A DNA stretch of 27,607 bases from a virus. The position numbers and the translations under genes are program-made. This document shows, one piece after another, positions 27,221 to 27,607 of the stretch. Location of the stretch: positions 1-27,607 of IMG/VR virus record IMGVR_UViG_3300007541_000153; one strand, given 5' to 3'. The notes under the pieces were generated by a model, which was given only the letters and a program-made list of their open reading frames with translations, did not search any database and was not told where the DNA came from. How positions within the stretch are numbered: the stretch's first letter is position 1; each line of letters opens with the position of its first letter.

Positions 27221-27607
27221 TCACGCCCACCACGATCGGCGGCTGAACGCCTTGGGAGCGTCGGCGGGAGGCTGCTCCCCCTCGGGCGGCTCGCCTCCCT
27301 GCGAGAGCCAGTTCGCGACGGGGTCCGCGTCCCCGCCCGAGGGGGTAGCGGCTCCGCTCGTCGCGCCCGAGAGAACGCGCTCTCCCTCGCTCGGCTCTGC
27401 GAGTCCGAGGAGGTCGCGCACTTCGCTCTCCGCGACCGTGCCGCCGATTTCGATGAACGACTTGATCGCCTCCAAACGCTCCTTCGGATCGGGACGCTCG
27501 GGGGCGAACTCAAACCGCAGACACGAAGCCTCCTCCGCGCTCGCGCCGAGCATCTGTGCGACGACGCGCACGAAATCGCAGGTGAGGCTGTCCGCGAGCG
27601 CGTCGGC
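27221..27607 (-). CDS. Portal protein C-terminus, Mu gp29-like (DUF935 type)
   Basis: The frame is open to the right edge, giving 128 C-terminal residues. ADALADSLTCDFVRVVAQML, then CLRFEFAPERPDPKERLEAI, then GGTVAESEVRDLLGLAEPSE and GERVL follow the end of Mu gp29-type portals (P-x-x-F-x-x-ERPD, G-x-V-x-x-x-x-V-R-x-x-LG-PxPEEGE-VL). A disordered Gly/Pro/Ser tail ends in SRRSWWA. The portal is the channel for DNA entry, and the motor encoded at the left edge would act on it. Confidence 0.78.
   Translation of the reverse strand, partial: ADALADSLTCDFVRVVAQMLGASAEEASCLRFEFAPERPDPKERLEAIKSFIEIGGTVAESEVRDLLGLAEPSEGERVLSGATSGAATPSGGDADPVANWLSQGGEPPEGEQPPADAPKAFSRRSWWA

Noticed and set aside
1-27607. 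Search for CRISPR array, tRNA genes, integrase with att sites, or reverse transcriptase/DGR repeats
   Set aside because: No regularly spaced repeats, cloverleaf with T-loop consensus, recombinase motifs or template/variable repeat pairs were seen by eye. The only notable direct repeats are the promoter cassettes.

Overview
The window looks like most of a roughly 30 kb genome of a tailed phage (or prophage) of a high-GC bacterium. It has a Mu-type head module, a tail module with a classic frameshifted chaperone pair, and an early block with ERF, RusA and Gp157. I see no integrase, transposase, DNA polymerase, tRNA gene or clear endolysin. The host cannot be named from the sequence. Promoters are of the TTGACA/TATAAT type with AAGGAG ribosome binding sites, so any bacterium with ordinary sigma-70-like promoters fits.

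Layout. (1) Positions 1-763, minus strand: start of the late operon, with a small-terminase-like gene and the first third of the large terminase, which runs off the left edge. (2) 797-2602, minus: three single-gene cassettes, each with its own promoter, leader hairpin and terminator. (3) 2603-3369: about 770 bases without a convincing gene, full of inverted repeats, including a probable small RNA with its own promoter and terminator. (4) 3280-10562, plus: early genes in several short operons. These are a papain-like cysteine peptidase-fold protein, several small phage proteins, a CsrA-like RNA-binding protein, an HTH protein, RusA, ERF, Gp157, a Cro/C1-like regulator and a cysteine-rich zinc-binding candidate. 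(5) 10648-27607, minus: late structural genes. Read right to left they are portal C-terminus (Mu gp29 type), gpF-like head morphogenesis protein, two head-region proteins, protease-scaffold, decoration protein, major capsid, gp36-like adaptor, gpG-like tail completion, major tail protein, G/GT chaperones with a GGGAAAC slippery site, a tail protein, a short tape measure candidate, two large tail-tip proteins, a fibre, membrane/holin candidates, a 639-residue cysteine-rich protein and a small distal gene. The two window ends fall inside the terminase-portal segment, so the missing part is probably only about 2-3 kb.

The most unusual feature is a family of eight near-identical promoter-leader modules on both strands. 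Each has TTGACN-16 bp-TAnnnT (15 bp in one copy). In seven copies the spacer carries a CCATCGCCGATGATGG-like dyad that looks like an operator. A small hairpin then starts at the predicted +1 in every copy, with an invariant CA(A/G)GTCG loop and compensatory stem changes. In most copies a second hairpin follows, usually with GGA or GGGA in its loop, and then an ACAAGGAG ribosome binding site. The phage also encodes a CsrA-like protein, a family that binds GGA in hairpin loops and ribosome binding sites, and a Cro/C1-like HTH protein. I infer a two-layer regulon: a repressor on the spacer dyad and an RNA-level control on the leader. A put-like antitermination role for the paired hairpins is an alternative. 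Two other genes, the small terminase and a small HTH gene, appear to be leaderless, with the start codon six bases after the -10 box.
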